Part shown: positions 49,988 through 62,000 of the stretch, piece by piece
How positions within the stretch are numbered: the stretch's first letter is position 1
How the letters are laid out: every line of letters begins with the position of its first letter
Origin: Parus major
Taxonomy: Eukaryota > Chordata > Aves > Passeriformes > Paridae
Assembly: GCF_001522545.3 (NCBI RefSeq)
Contig: NC_031773.1
Location: 18,362,302-18,426,301 of the forward strand
Reading direction: 5' to 3'
DNA: 64,000 nucleotides
The notes under the pieces: generated by a model
Told to the model about the DNA's origin: nothing
Seen by the model: only the letters and a program-made list of their open reading frames with translations
Databases searched by the model: none
Position numbers and translations under genes: made by a program

Positions 49988-50593
49988 AAGCCAGCTGTAT
50001 CTTGAGCTACTTCAAAAGCAGCATGGCCATCAGGTTGAGGGAAGGGATTCTACCCCTCTGCTCCACTCTGGTGAGATCCCATGTGCAGTGTTGCACCCAG
50101 CTCTGGAGAGACATTGACCCATTGCAGCGAGTCCAGAGGAGGCCACCACGATGGTTAGATGTCCAGAGCTCCTCTCCTATGAGGAAAGCCTGGGAAAATT
50201 GGGGTTGTTCAGCAGGGAAAAGAGAAGGCTTCAGAGTGGCCTAGTTGTGTCCTTCCAGTAACTGAAGGCATCCTATAAAAAAGCTGGAAAGGGACTTCTT
50301 ACAAGAGCATGTAGTGACAGGACAAGGGGGAATAGACTCAAGCTGAAAGAGACTAGGGTGAGATTAGATACTGGGAAGAAATGCTTTACTGTGAGGGTGG
50401 TGAGGCACTGGAACAGGATGCGGAGAGAAGCTGTGGATGCCCCATCCCTGAAAGTGTTCAAGACCACATTGGGTGGAGCTGTAAGCAGCCTTGTCTAGCG
50501 AAATGTGTCCTGGCCATGGCAGCAGCATCAGAACTAGATGACCTTTAGGGTCTCTTCCAACTCAAACCATTTTATTATTCTATGATTCTATGA
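49988..50593 (+). mobile_element. CR1 LINE 3' part (plus strand)
   Basis: About 600 bases of CR1 in plus orientation. It begins in the ORF2 tail at agccagctgtatcttgagct, passes gattctacccctctgctcca and tggagagacattgacccatt, then the 3' UTR words gtgaggcactggaacaggat and ggtctcttccaactcaaacc, and ends with the tail ttattctatgattctatga. The preserved two-unit tail shows a complete 3' end. The 5' side is truncated and ORF2 is interrupted. Confidence 0.94.
50002..50244 (+). pseudogene. CR1 ORF2 C-terminal remnant
   Basis: An 80-codon open stretch of the CR1 ORF2 tail. The opening residues SSMAIRLREGILPLCSTLV correspond to the SSVASRSRE...PLYSALV block of CR1, and RVQRRPPRWL to the RVQRRAT block. 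After that, the frame shifts away from the expected sequence. It is not functional. Confidence 0.75.
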
Positions 50594-51510
50594 AGAGTTC
50601 TTTTTTTCATGCACTGCAGCACCTAGCCCACTTTCCTGGGCTGGGAAGTGGAGGGGCAGGGCCCTACCTGCCAGGCCAAGCACAAGTAGATATTCACATC
50701 CCCGAACAAGTCTCTGTTTCCCCAGACTGTTTCTGGAGACCCAACAGCTGGACCTACCTCCAATATTGCCACTCTACCAATTCATTGCCTTCCCTTATGC
50801 ATCACCCAAAAACCTTATCTAATCCTTAGCCCTCCTAATGGCTGCTTCTCTCAGAACCACAGGCACTGCCTCCTACCTGTCATCAGGTGTCTCAATGCCC
50901 AGTCCCCTGTATAGTTCCTCATTGCAAATCTATTATCTGCTTGTAGATCCGTGGTGCTTATCTGCAAAGCCAGGTGATTGCTAGCTACAGAGCCAAAGGG
51001 CTGCAGAGCCACGAGCTGCTGTGCAGCAAGGCCACCCTGGGAGATTCACTGGCCATGCATTGGCCATGGTCACTACACTCTGTAGGCTGAGGTTTCCTTT
51101 TCAGTTGGTTTGGAGAAGAGAGCGAGCACCAGAAATAAACCAAAAGAAGCTTCAAGGGGTGCAATGACCTGATGATATAACCAAAAAACAGCTTGGGAAA
51201 GTTCATGCTAGGAATTAGGTAACACGGAAGTACTTTGGTTTCTAGGAAGAACGGAAATTGAAAAAATATTGTGATTAAGATAAAATGAGGAGTCATCCAA
51301 ATGAACTCATTAGTCAAACCATCTATCTACACTAGTGAAAAGGAATTGCATCTAAGCATTTTTTAAAAGCTAGTAAGAAGGGAAATCAACTGATTAGGAT
51401 GTAGCTCTGCTGGCATGGAAACAACCATGATTTACAGGAAACCAAATTTAAAAAAAAAAAAAAACAACAAACGTTTGGTCTTGCCAGATGGCAAAAATTT
51501 ACCATCTTCC
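50594..51510. other. Unique non-coding sequence
   Basis: No gene recognised. Moderately GC-rich at its start (50620-50760). The 110-codon minus-strand open frame at 50985-51317 shows a hydrophobic run but resembles nothing known. A run of 14 A lies near 51450. Confidence 0.55.
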
Positions 51511-51604
51511 ATATAATCATTAATATTGGAAAAAACTTGTAAAATCACCACATCCAACTGTTAACCCAGTGATACCATATTACCACTAAACCATATCCAT
51601 GAAA
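51511..51604 (-). mobile_element. CR1 LINE 3'-terminal remnant (minus strand)
   Basis: On the plus strand the order atataatcattaatattgg, aaaatcaccacatccaactg, ttaacccagtgataccatat and accactaaaccatatccatg follows the reverse complement of the last 95 bases of CR1, of the same subtype as the 26.8-kb copy. It is diverged and has lost its terminal repeat, so it is an old fragment. Confidence 0.8.
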
Positions 51605-53807
51605 AGTAAGGAAGTAAAAGAAAACAAATGGAAATATTTAGCTTCTGAGGGAGAAGGAAGAATTTCTATAAATAACTATGTCATTTGGTGAGAAGATGCC
51701 AGCTGCAGGACGCAGCTCCTTGCTGGAATTAGCTACTGAGAGGAACACAGCATACATTCAGGATGACAAAAAAGTGAGCAGCTGCCTGAGGATACCCCTT
51801 AAAAAGCTTTTGGATGGCACATGGCTGGTGTTGCCAGAAGGGAATGTTCATAGGGTGACAGACTGGTGATACCTACACTCCAATTCTCAGACCTGTTCAT
51901 GAAGTAAAATCACACCTGCTTCACTGTCACTTCTGTCTATACCACCAAACCAGCAGGTTGTACTTAGGTCTTAAAAATCCTGGGAACTTTTACAAATTTG
52001 CCTTATCCTCTATTTATATTACACAGTCCCCTGAGGACTTTTTACTGCCTGCATATGCGCAGAAATTGTTATGTTTCTTCTGCTGCTTAACTGTGCTTGC
52101 TCCTGCTTGAAAATAGAACTCATAATAAACTTACTCTTTCCTACTTAACCCTATTTAAGAAATTAATTAAGGGCCACAGTCCTTTATGGAAATACATACT
52201 AGCAACTTTTTTGTTTCAGAGGACTCTTGACCAGAACAACTGATCAAAAATACATCCCAAAGAAGTTTTTGCAGAGGGGAAAAATCCTGTTTTCCCATTC
52301 GATAAAGGATTTGAATTGTATGTTATAACTGTGATCAACACTATCATGATTCAAAAACTGGAAAAAAACTTACTGTCCTTTCCAGTTTAACATAAGTTTG
52401 TCACTGATATTTCAGATAATTCTAATCAGAATGATGTATTCAGAGGCAATTATTTTTCCAAAAAGTCATTATACAGTACATTAGCCAAGGAGCAACATTT
52501 CACTACCTGGGACTGCATAATTAATTCAGCCTACACATGAAAGCTGAGAAGTTCACCCAAAAGAGGAAGTAGACATTCCTATCACCCTCAACTTGCTTAC
52601 ATTCCTGTGGCTTACTGCATATCAGCAATAAATTCCTGCTAAGTATTTCCAGAATTCAGATTTGTGTGTCATCATCCAAAAATCTGGCAGGAGCTGGCCT
52701 GCAAAAGAGCAAACATCTACAGCAAATAGAGCATTTCTGCCTGTAATCAATCACTCTCTCAACTTGCATACTTACTATGCCTCATTAAAAGTGAAAATGG
52801 TGGTTCATTCCTGCAACGCCTAGTGGAGAGGAGTGATTATAAACCACACAGCTTGGAGTGTGCTCATCATGAGTGTCCTCAGATGCCCAGATCCCTGAGA
52901 CAGCTGGAGCTCTGTGGAAAATGGAACTATTACAGCATCTTCTGACTGCTGCAGCTCAAAAGCAGGAATTCCATGTATGATCCTGTGGCAAACCCCAAAT
53001 ATCCATTTCAAAATCCCACCAGTGTAAAATGTGAGTGGGTAACCATCAGCTGAACCACTGCAAAGCCTTCCACCTACCTTCTGCAGAAAGCACCCAACTG
53101 GAAGGGCTAGTTTCCAACAGCAGGATACAGGCTAGATGATGCTACACTTAAAGCCTCCTCTTCTCCTCACAAATGTTCCAAATACCCAGGGAGCTAGTAT
53201 ACCATATTTTTTTCCTCCTCTAAATGTTCTTTGTCTTACTCCCTTCATGGGATAGAATTAAGAAAAATAAAATCTGTAGAGATCTTTAATATTTGGGTGG
53301 TTTTTTAATTTAATGTCATTAATCTTGCAATTTGAGTAGCTGGTAACTGGCTAAGAACATGACTGGTTAGCATGGCAAAAAAAACCCCAGTGACTCAGAC
53401 CTTCCAGACTGACCTTCTCCCTCCATAGTACAAACTACTCTTGTTCAGTTCTCCTGAGTAAAGATTATTCAGATGAGCATACCCTGAGCAGTGCAGTTCA
53501 TTGGGGAGCCTAGAAAGATCCCAGCCTGCAAAAGCCAGAATTTGGTGTTATCTATGCAAATTTCAACGGGTTTTCCCATATGAAATAACCCATAACCAGC
53601 AGAGAAGAGGAAGTCACACTTCCTCACACAGCCATATGTAAAATGATTGACAGTACTGGCATGTGCTGCATTGCAGCAGTTTCTCCCTTTGTCACTCTAC
53701 GTTGCTCTGTAGTTCTGTCAGCGGTTCCCAGCACTGGCTGGTTTGGTCTTATCATGACAGCCTTACTGGAAACTGTTTTTCCCACTGTTACTCTTCACAG
53801 AATTCAT

Positions 53808-53838
<31 letters not shown>

Positions 53839-56073
53839 ATTGTACCAGTTATTATTGCACCAAGAATTGCTTGTCAAGCGGAAATTCCCAACTTTGAACA
53901 AATTTACACAGATTACAGTTGATATTATATTTGCCTAGTTTCCTTGTAGGAAAACTTTCCCTGAGTTACCATCCCCTGAAAATGAAAAGAAGCAGTGTTG
54001 TAACTGGAAAAGATAACCAGCTTTACAATAGGTTGTATGTCAGCTGATAATCTTGGTTATTACCATTTCTGTACGGAGGCTTAGTTCTCTAACATTGCAT
54101 GCAGCCATTAGAGCCAAGAAAGTAACTTATTTACCTGGAAGCTGCAATCATTGTTCCCTGCAATGGCACAGCCACCATGGAACAGGCACTGATTCCATGA
54201 ATTTTCTCTCTGAATTCTCTGGCATAATTCTCTTGTTCATATTATCTGCTTAAAAGAATACCTGGAATTCACCCTAAAGCTTTTTCTTCTGCAATCAGCT
54301 AAAGCTAAACTCTGGAATGAGAATTTACCTTGAAATTCTTTATATGGATGGTGAAGATCCAGTTAAAAATCAGTCCAGGAATTCAGTCTGTAGACAAAAA
54401 AGTTCAAGAACTGGAACAATTTTCAGGGAGGTCTTGAAAAAAATAAATGAGGAAAGAGATAATGAAAGAGATAAGAAGAGATGATTGATTACACCTTTTA
54501 GATTCTTACCTAAAAGGGAAGAAATTCTGACTAACTAGTCAATAAATTAAATTCACCTGAAAGACAAATACTGGTACTATATACCTTTTCCTACCCAATG
54601 ACAGATTATGTATTCCCACATAAACAGTTGGAGGATGCAAATTACTATACAATGTAAAGCAGATAACAAATTACTAAAGAGAAGTGGCTGAGATAAGAAG
54701 AAAACACAAAACCTACATCTGAAGCCATTTTTTCAGCACAAGGAACATGTAGGGCAAAATAAATATTTTAATATATCTGGGAAAATAGAGTAGGAAGGCG
54801 AGTGTATCATCACGATGCAATAAAACAATATTATCTCCATGGGCTTTTTTGTTGTTTTTTACTAAATGAAAACTAAGAAGGGCTAGTGAGAATGCAGAGT
54901 TGGAAGCCAATCTTGGATATGCATGGCTGGATCCAAGGATGCTATAAGGAGATGGAGATAATTCTTTATGCAATAATGGGAGACATACTAATATAAACTA
55001 ATAAGTAATACCTCTATAATATAAGAAGCCAGGCTTCACATTCAAGCAATTTCCTCTCCTTAGAAACTATGTCTTATTGTGTGAATGTGTGGTCCCTGAT
55101 GACTTGGCTCTGCAATTCATACCTCAGTCATAACCTCATAAGAAGGGATAATTTGACAGCAGATATATCTTTTATGTATTGTTTTAAAAGTCCATTAGTC
55201 ATACATTACACAATCCTCTCATGTGCATTCTTCTCATATATATCCTTTCAACCTTCTTTTTCCCCTTTGCATCTAAGTGGAATTGAGATTTTTATAGGGA
55301 AAACACATTTGCAAACTGGCATTTGCTTTCCATGCTTGCCTTTAAAAAGTGAAAGGATCTCCTGCAAAGTCTGATGTTACTATATTAATAAATAAAGATA
55401 GTTAAAATCAAGAGTAAGAGACCTGTGAGGTAAAAAAATGGCAGCACTTGTTTCGACTGCGGTTAAGTGTTCCGTTTGAAAAAATGTTGTTGAAGCCCTG
55501 AAGCTGAAACAGAAGCATCATGAAAAGGAAACTGCTGAGGATAGATAGAGGTGAATGGGAAACGGGTGTCTGAAGAAACATGAGAAACAAAAGGGATGTG
55601 AAAAAGTTCTTAGCTGCCTTGTCAAGAAAAAAAAAATAGGGAACTGTGGATTTCAAGCTTTGCAAAAACTTCTATGACAATTCACAGCCTTGTGCCTGTT
55701 TTTCCTCTGAAAGCTATACATGGAATAACGCTAAGAAACCAGAAGAAGCCAAATCTATGGAAGGTGGCACAAAGCCTCCCAGCCATCATGGCAAAGCCGC
55801 TACTTCTTTTTCATGAGGATAATCACTCTCAGGAACAAATACCATGAAACAATAGAATATAACAGATTAATCTGTAATGGACTTTCTTCTTCTTATATGA
55901 ACCCACATTTCTTTTCCTGTGAAGCAGCAGGCAAGTCACGCCCAGCATAATCCTTCCACCTCAGGATGAGCAGCTCTCCTCTGGAATGAGCAGCAGCCAA
56001 AACAGAGCCACACCTGGGCCTGCCTCTTGTTCCTCATCTGTTAACCAACATTGTATGTGCGTGTGTTTGTATT
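51605..56073. other. Unique non-coding sequence
   Basis: No gene recognised. Contents are the T-rich tract at 53807-53838 (listed separately), a GA-rich stretch near 54440-54485 and an AATAAA near 52130 followed by a pyrimidine tail. Open frames are below about 100 codons. Confidence 0.58.
53807..53838. repeat. Poly-T tract
   Basis: Thirty-two bases, nearly all T with two c interruptions. Read on the minus strand it is a poly-A that could be a retroposon tail, but no retroposed sequence is recognised on the far side. Confidence 0.85.
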
Positions 56074-59000
56074 ATGGAAAGCATGTTAGAACAGGAAGAC
56101 AGAGCATTTCGTCTACCTATTATATATACTTTTCCAAATAAATGCTTCAGAGATGTTTTCCTGGCACAAAGTTGGTTCTCTCAATCTACAGTCTGTCTCA
56201 GACACCAGCTTTTGAAGTCTATTTCCAGCACACTCGGCCACAATGTTATATTCCCCACTTGCCCCAGAGTCTCTGCCACTGAGCTGCAGTGCTGCCTTTG
56301 CAAATATCCCCACACAGCCATGTGCTCTGGGGCCAGCTCTGACCAAGGCATCCTTCCCATGAGTTACTCAAACCAGGCAAAGGCAGCTCAAAGACACATC
56401 AGTGTGGGGATGGGACCATCACAAGTTTGCACTAAAGTTCAGTGTCACCAGTCCCCAGAGGGAGATTCCAACCTTGTTTGTTCTCTTCACTGTACCTCAA
56501 GACCCTGCTTTGCATTTTTTGCATTTATTGCATTTATTTATTTTGTACAGTTGGATGGAAGTCTCTCTTCTCTCTCCTCTTTTCTCTCAGACGCAATAGG
56601 TAATTTGCATAATTCCCAAATTGTGGAGACAGGGCACTGTAAAAAGTCACTACCAGAGCTCAGACACATGTTGGTTTCACCTGCCACATCCCTTCCAGTG
56701 CAATAAGAGAGGGAAGGCCTTAATTTCCTCTTTACTTTGTCACTTTTAAGAGAAAGAGAAGCTGAATTGCTGCTGGGGAGTCTTGCTGGGCTTTGAAAAC
56801 ACACAGAGCAATGACATCCAGACAGTTTTCTAAATGGTCTGACTGAAAAATCAGAGATTTGTCAAGAATACCAAGGAATGATTAAACAAATTAAAGGAAA
56901 AACAAGCAAGCAGGTAACTGAGTGTCCTGGCTCTTGTGTGGAGAATTTTGTGACACAGTTTCAGTGGAACTATGCAATTGTGGAACTACTTTTCAACACA
57001 GGTTGAAATTTCCCCATCAGACTCCCAAATTCAGCAAGACTTGAGCCTAGGCTTGATGGGTAGTCTATTCTTTCCTTACCAGTCATTATGGTTTAAAAGC
57101 TGTGTTCAGTTTTTCACATTTAATCAAACCTACGCAGCTGTTAAGAAACACTTGATAAAAATCACAGCTGAAAAGGGGAAGGAGAAAGACTAGTCCAAAG
57201 CAAACACTACTTTGCATAAATTAAGAGATTAATACAGGGAGATGTATCATTCACTGCAGTGCACTTCCCTTTGGACCACTTCCCCTTGGAGCACTCCATG
57301 GCTAATTGCAAGTAAGTGCAATGCTATTCCACAGTTTTCCCTTTTTTCCCCAGCTGTGCTATTAACAATCTGTCTGAAGACAATGATGTCTCTAGTGAGA
57401 AAAATATGAGGACAAGATAGAGGGTGTGGAAAAGGTTATCAGTTAGAGAAGAGATATTGATTTACATTTTTACTGCTACAGAGGAAGCACATGTTGGTTT
57501 CTCAACTGTTCAACATGCTTGTAAAATATTCAGCTGATAGTATAAAACATTTGCCAGTGAGCCTAAGGTATTCAAGCTGAACATGAAAAATTACAAATGG
57601 GTTTTGCAACAGTGTGCAGCTGATGATAAAATAGTAGGTGGTTCTCAATACTGATAAATCAAGTGATGTGTAGGGGGAGAAAAACAATCTTAACTGTATC
57701 TACAGAAAACACCATTGACAACACCACAACCATCACCAGTCCTAGCATGAACCTTAACTAATACAGAATGTGTCCTATTCTGACCTGGTAGACTCATGAA
57801 AAAAAAAAAAACCCTACCATTATGAGTAAGTTGCAAAACTTTTCTAAAGCTGCCTGTCTTGCAGAAAAATATTACACTCCATATCTGATACTGTCAGGTC
57901 CAGCCTGCTGTATCTGAGCTTGCTTCTCTAGAAAGAAGTGATTTGGACTAGGGGATCAGGACTCTTCCCTTCAAACCCAGCTATGTAGAGACTGCATGGC
58001 CACACCATACATACCATATAGAGCAACTTACTGTACAAACATCCCAGTGAAGGTTGAATTTCCTGTGACTGGGTCTTTCCTGCAGATTGGCATAGGGCAT
58101 ATTAACATTCATGGAAGTGTTACCAGAAACTGTCTAATGCAAGGGAAGTGTGAGATGTTGTCTGGTTTTACTTATGAATTTGCTTAGTTGAAGGAATTTT
58201 AATGAAACATCTGTCTCTTCTGTCCAGTCTACAAGAAGTAAGGTCTGAAGAAAACATAAAGCTGTATTTTTTGTAATATAGTGCTATATTCTGATTTAGA
58301 CATAAGCACTAAGGATTGAGATCTTGAATTTCTAAGAGTTCCATGTTGTCAACAGTACAGTACTTAGAAGTACTTGTTAAAAACAAGCAGGTAGTTGTCA
58401 GCATTATTAGATTGGGAAGAGAGAAATTAACAGAACATCTCTATGCCACTGTATAAAATCATGTTTCCATATTTTGAATACTGTATATAGTTCAAGTGGT
58501 TGCCATATAAAGAATGATTAAATAGAACTAAATTCTTCAAACTGACAAAAAGATGAAGAGAAGATAACATAGAAGTCAATAAAGAATAAGGAATGTGGGA
58601 AAATAAGTACAGAGAAACATTTCACTGTTCTTTTTGTCATAAACTAGGTGACATCAGAGCAAGGACAGATACTTCACACATCATCTGCTTAAACTGTGGA
58701 GTATAACAAAATGAGGAATAGAAAATACAAGATTTACATGAGTTCAAAAAAAACACTTAGGTAAATTTGTATAAGAAAAACCCTTCCAGAGATACTAAGC
58801 ATACACAAATAATTCATTAAGTTCTTAAGAAATGCAGATGAACCTGTTGAAGACAGAGTGCAAACTAGAAGAATATTAGATTTGACACAGTACAAACTCT
58901 CATATGTCCTTACACAAAGCTAGGGAAGCCCGAGGTGACTGGATAGAATGTGGAAAAGGTAACGAATGGTTCAGAGAAGCTCTGCTCCTGGCTAGGAGCG

Positions 59001-62000
59001 CTCTGCAACAGATAGGGCAGGATGAGATTCACAGAGGAAAAGATTTAACTGTCTGGGATTTCCTACTTTCCCCAGACCTTACTTTTTGCTTCTTCCATCT
59101 CCTTACCCTCTGTTTTCCCAGATGTCAACCATCTGGGCTCCACAAACAGGAGAGAAGATATATTGCTGTATGGCAAAGTGTGAATGTGTGCCTGTAGCTC
59201 CAGCCTCACGATCCTTCCTCAGGATGGACTTGATTTAGAGATGGCACAAAGCTTATCCCATCATGAGATGCAACCTGGTTGAAGGAGAAACATCTTTGTC
59301 ATAGGACATGATGAAATGGTAGCTAACCCCACAAAAATCAGAACAGCATCCTGCCCTGACTAGTACCCATGGGGACATAAATTTTAGCCTTTAGAGGAAC
59401 TAGCAAGGATGACAGCAAAAGCACAGAAACTTTCTGATCCAAAGCTGATTAAAATTTGCCTAGTGAGAAACAGGTTTGATTCCTCATGCATATGATTTGT
59501 TCTCTCTGAAATAAACCTGTAATTACCCACACTTCAAAAGCTGCTTCTTATGCCTCATAGTCTAAAAACGTGGTTTCCATTTACCTGGAAATGAATCACT
59601 GGACTTCATAGAAGAATTAAAAGTTTTGTGCTTCTGGGAAATGAAACTCAGTAGTGTGCACATATTGCCAAGCAAATAGTAATACAAAAGAAAAATGGAA
59701 TCCATATTTGACTGGGACCTACTATTAATTACTACAGATGACTTACAGACCTGAGGCATACTTTCCTCAAGCAGGACAATATCTGTTTTCTTTGTGACAA
59801 TACTGTGTGGTCAGGGAACAGTATTGTTTCTGGCAGGCATAGATATTGTTGCTGTCAGGCAGTGGCTCACAGGGCAGATGATACGCAAGAGAAAGTTTCT
59901 TGCAATTGTTCATTCTTTGTCTCCCTTTGTCTCAAGCTTCACACACATGAGCAGCAGACACCCTTCACAAAAAATCACAACTCTCAGATTAGACATGGGG
60001 AATTGTGGTTATGAGTTGTATTACAATGAACATTCTTTTAGTGACACTCCCTTTGCTGTAGTTTTTCAGAATTCCATAAAATTGTCAATTACATTTAAAG
60101 GACATTTCTTTACAGACCTTAAGAAATAGATAAGGGAATCCTGTTACCCTATATGCTGAGTCATACAAGAATTATGTCCATTAAAGACTTGATGCAATGG
60201 TTCTTCATTTCTGTGGGCTGGAAAGTATATATTGGGGTATTTGCTGGAGAAAGAGAATGGAACCTTGTGAAAATCCAAAATAAATTAACTTGTAGTGTTT
60301 GGGTCTTTTAAAATACCAGAAGCACACATGGCACATTCTTCAAACACAGTCTCTAATTTTGTCTTGTATTCGAAACAGAGCATTGGTAAGCTGGAGCACA
60401 GAAGAGCATCCATTCAGGAATCACAGAATCCTCTTTTATCTGAGGCAGTAACACAACAGCAGCATTTTTTGTACAGCTATTTCCTATGATATCCAATGTC
60501 TCTGCACCAAGCAGTAATTAACAGCCTTCACAAGTACATTTATATCATCTTTGTGGTCTTTTTCATGGAATAAATCTTACTTTGCTTGTGCAGCCTAGGT
60601 TGTATATGTGCAGCAGCACAGCAACAGCAGCAGCTGGTTATTTGGTGAATATTCCCCTGGCCTTAGAAGCAGATAAAAGTCTCATACCTTGGTGCTACAA
60701 ATAAATGTCATCTGTATAATAACCTTGAAGAGCTAAAAATGGGCCTCTAGAAAGAAACTTGATGGTCACAAAACAGAAACGCCACAGAAGTGAGCTGCCT
60801 GAAAATGTGACAAAGTATTTGAGTCAGGTTTGAGATTTATGACAGTTTTCTGGTCATCATTAACTCACAGCCTCAGCTTGAGTTTCTGAAGGAGGGGACA
60901 CCGAATTAGGTAGCTCATTTGGCTCAGCTCAGTCTCATATCTTAAGTAAGCCAAGACAAAAAGTGTGAATTTGGGAAATACATCTCAAATAACACTACGG
61001 GACATATATCCAGAAAGAAATGCTGGCATTTTGTTTATATATCAAAGTGAGGATAGATACCAGATTGCTGTCTGTGCTCTGATTTGGCTAGAGAAAGTTA
61101 TCCTCAATCTGGAAACCACATGAGTGCTGATCAATCAATCTATCCTGACTTCCAGTAAATCTTTTCAGATTAGCCATATTCAGAATGATAGAAATGTGAC
61201 TTCATACTCAGCTACACATTCAGTTATCTTAGAACAAAGACATAAAATGCTTATAATGGTCTAGAAATGGTCCAAAATTTTCAGATACTCATGGTTCATT
61301 AGTGTTAACTGGGTGGGGCATAGATAAGGAACAGGGTAGACAAAAGAACATCAGTGGAACAAGCAGAACATTCAAGCATTATGATAATATTGGTATCTGC
61401 ATACAGAAAACCATGCCTTTCCAGAATGAACTGGCAACAGTCCAACGTGAAGCCTCTCAGCTGCCCAGGGTCTTGCAGAAAAATATCAGTGAGTGAAAAC
61501 TACAGGCGTAGAAAGACATTCTGGATTTCAACAAGGAATGTGAACAGAGAACAGAAGAGAGAGCTACCTGAAAGGAAGCTGACTGCCACAGAAGTCCAAT
61601 GCTATAAGATTCATTATAGCATGCATTCATAGATTCATTAAAAAGAAAGTGAAAATTTACTTCTAAAAAATAATGCAAAAGAAAGAAAAGAAAAAGCTCA
61701 GTAAAGTTTCACTAGTTTTAAGGGGGTAAATGGTCATGAAAGAACTATCAAGAGTGTGTGGGTGTTGTGCATCTTGGTGTTTCTCCACTTGTTTGAACCA
61801 CCTTTTCTTTCCACTTCACCACGGGTAGGACGGTTATTATTGAAGAAAGGAATAAAAATGACAGGCTGTTTCCACAGGCTCCAACAAGGTGTTGTTAGAT
61901 GACTTGTTGAAGATCCAACAAACTGTGAAGTCCCACAGGTAAGAAGCCCAGAGACTCACTGACAGACTCCCTGTTATACAGAGAGGTTCTGGGTCAGTTT

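Noticed and set aside
60415..60432. Another CR1 tail (aatcacagaatcc)
   Set aside because: Only about 12 bases match and the following sequence does not continue into CR1.
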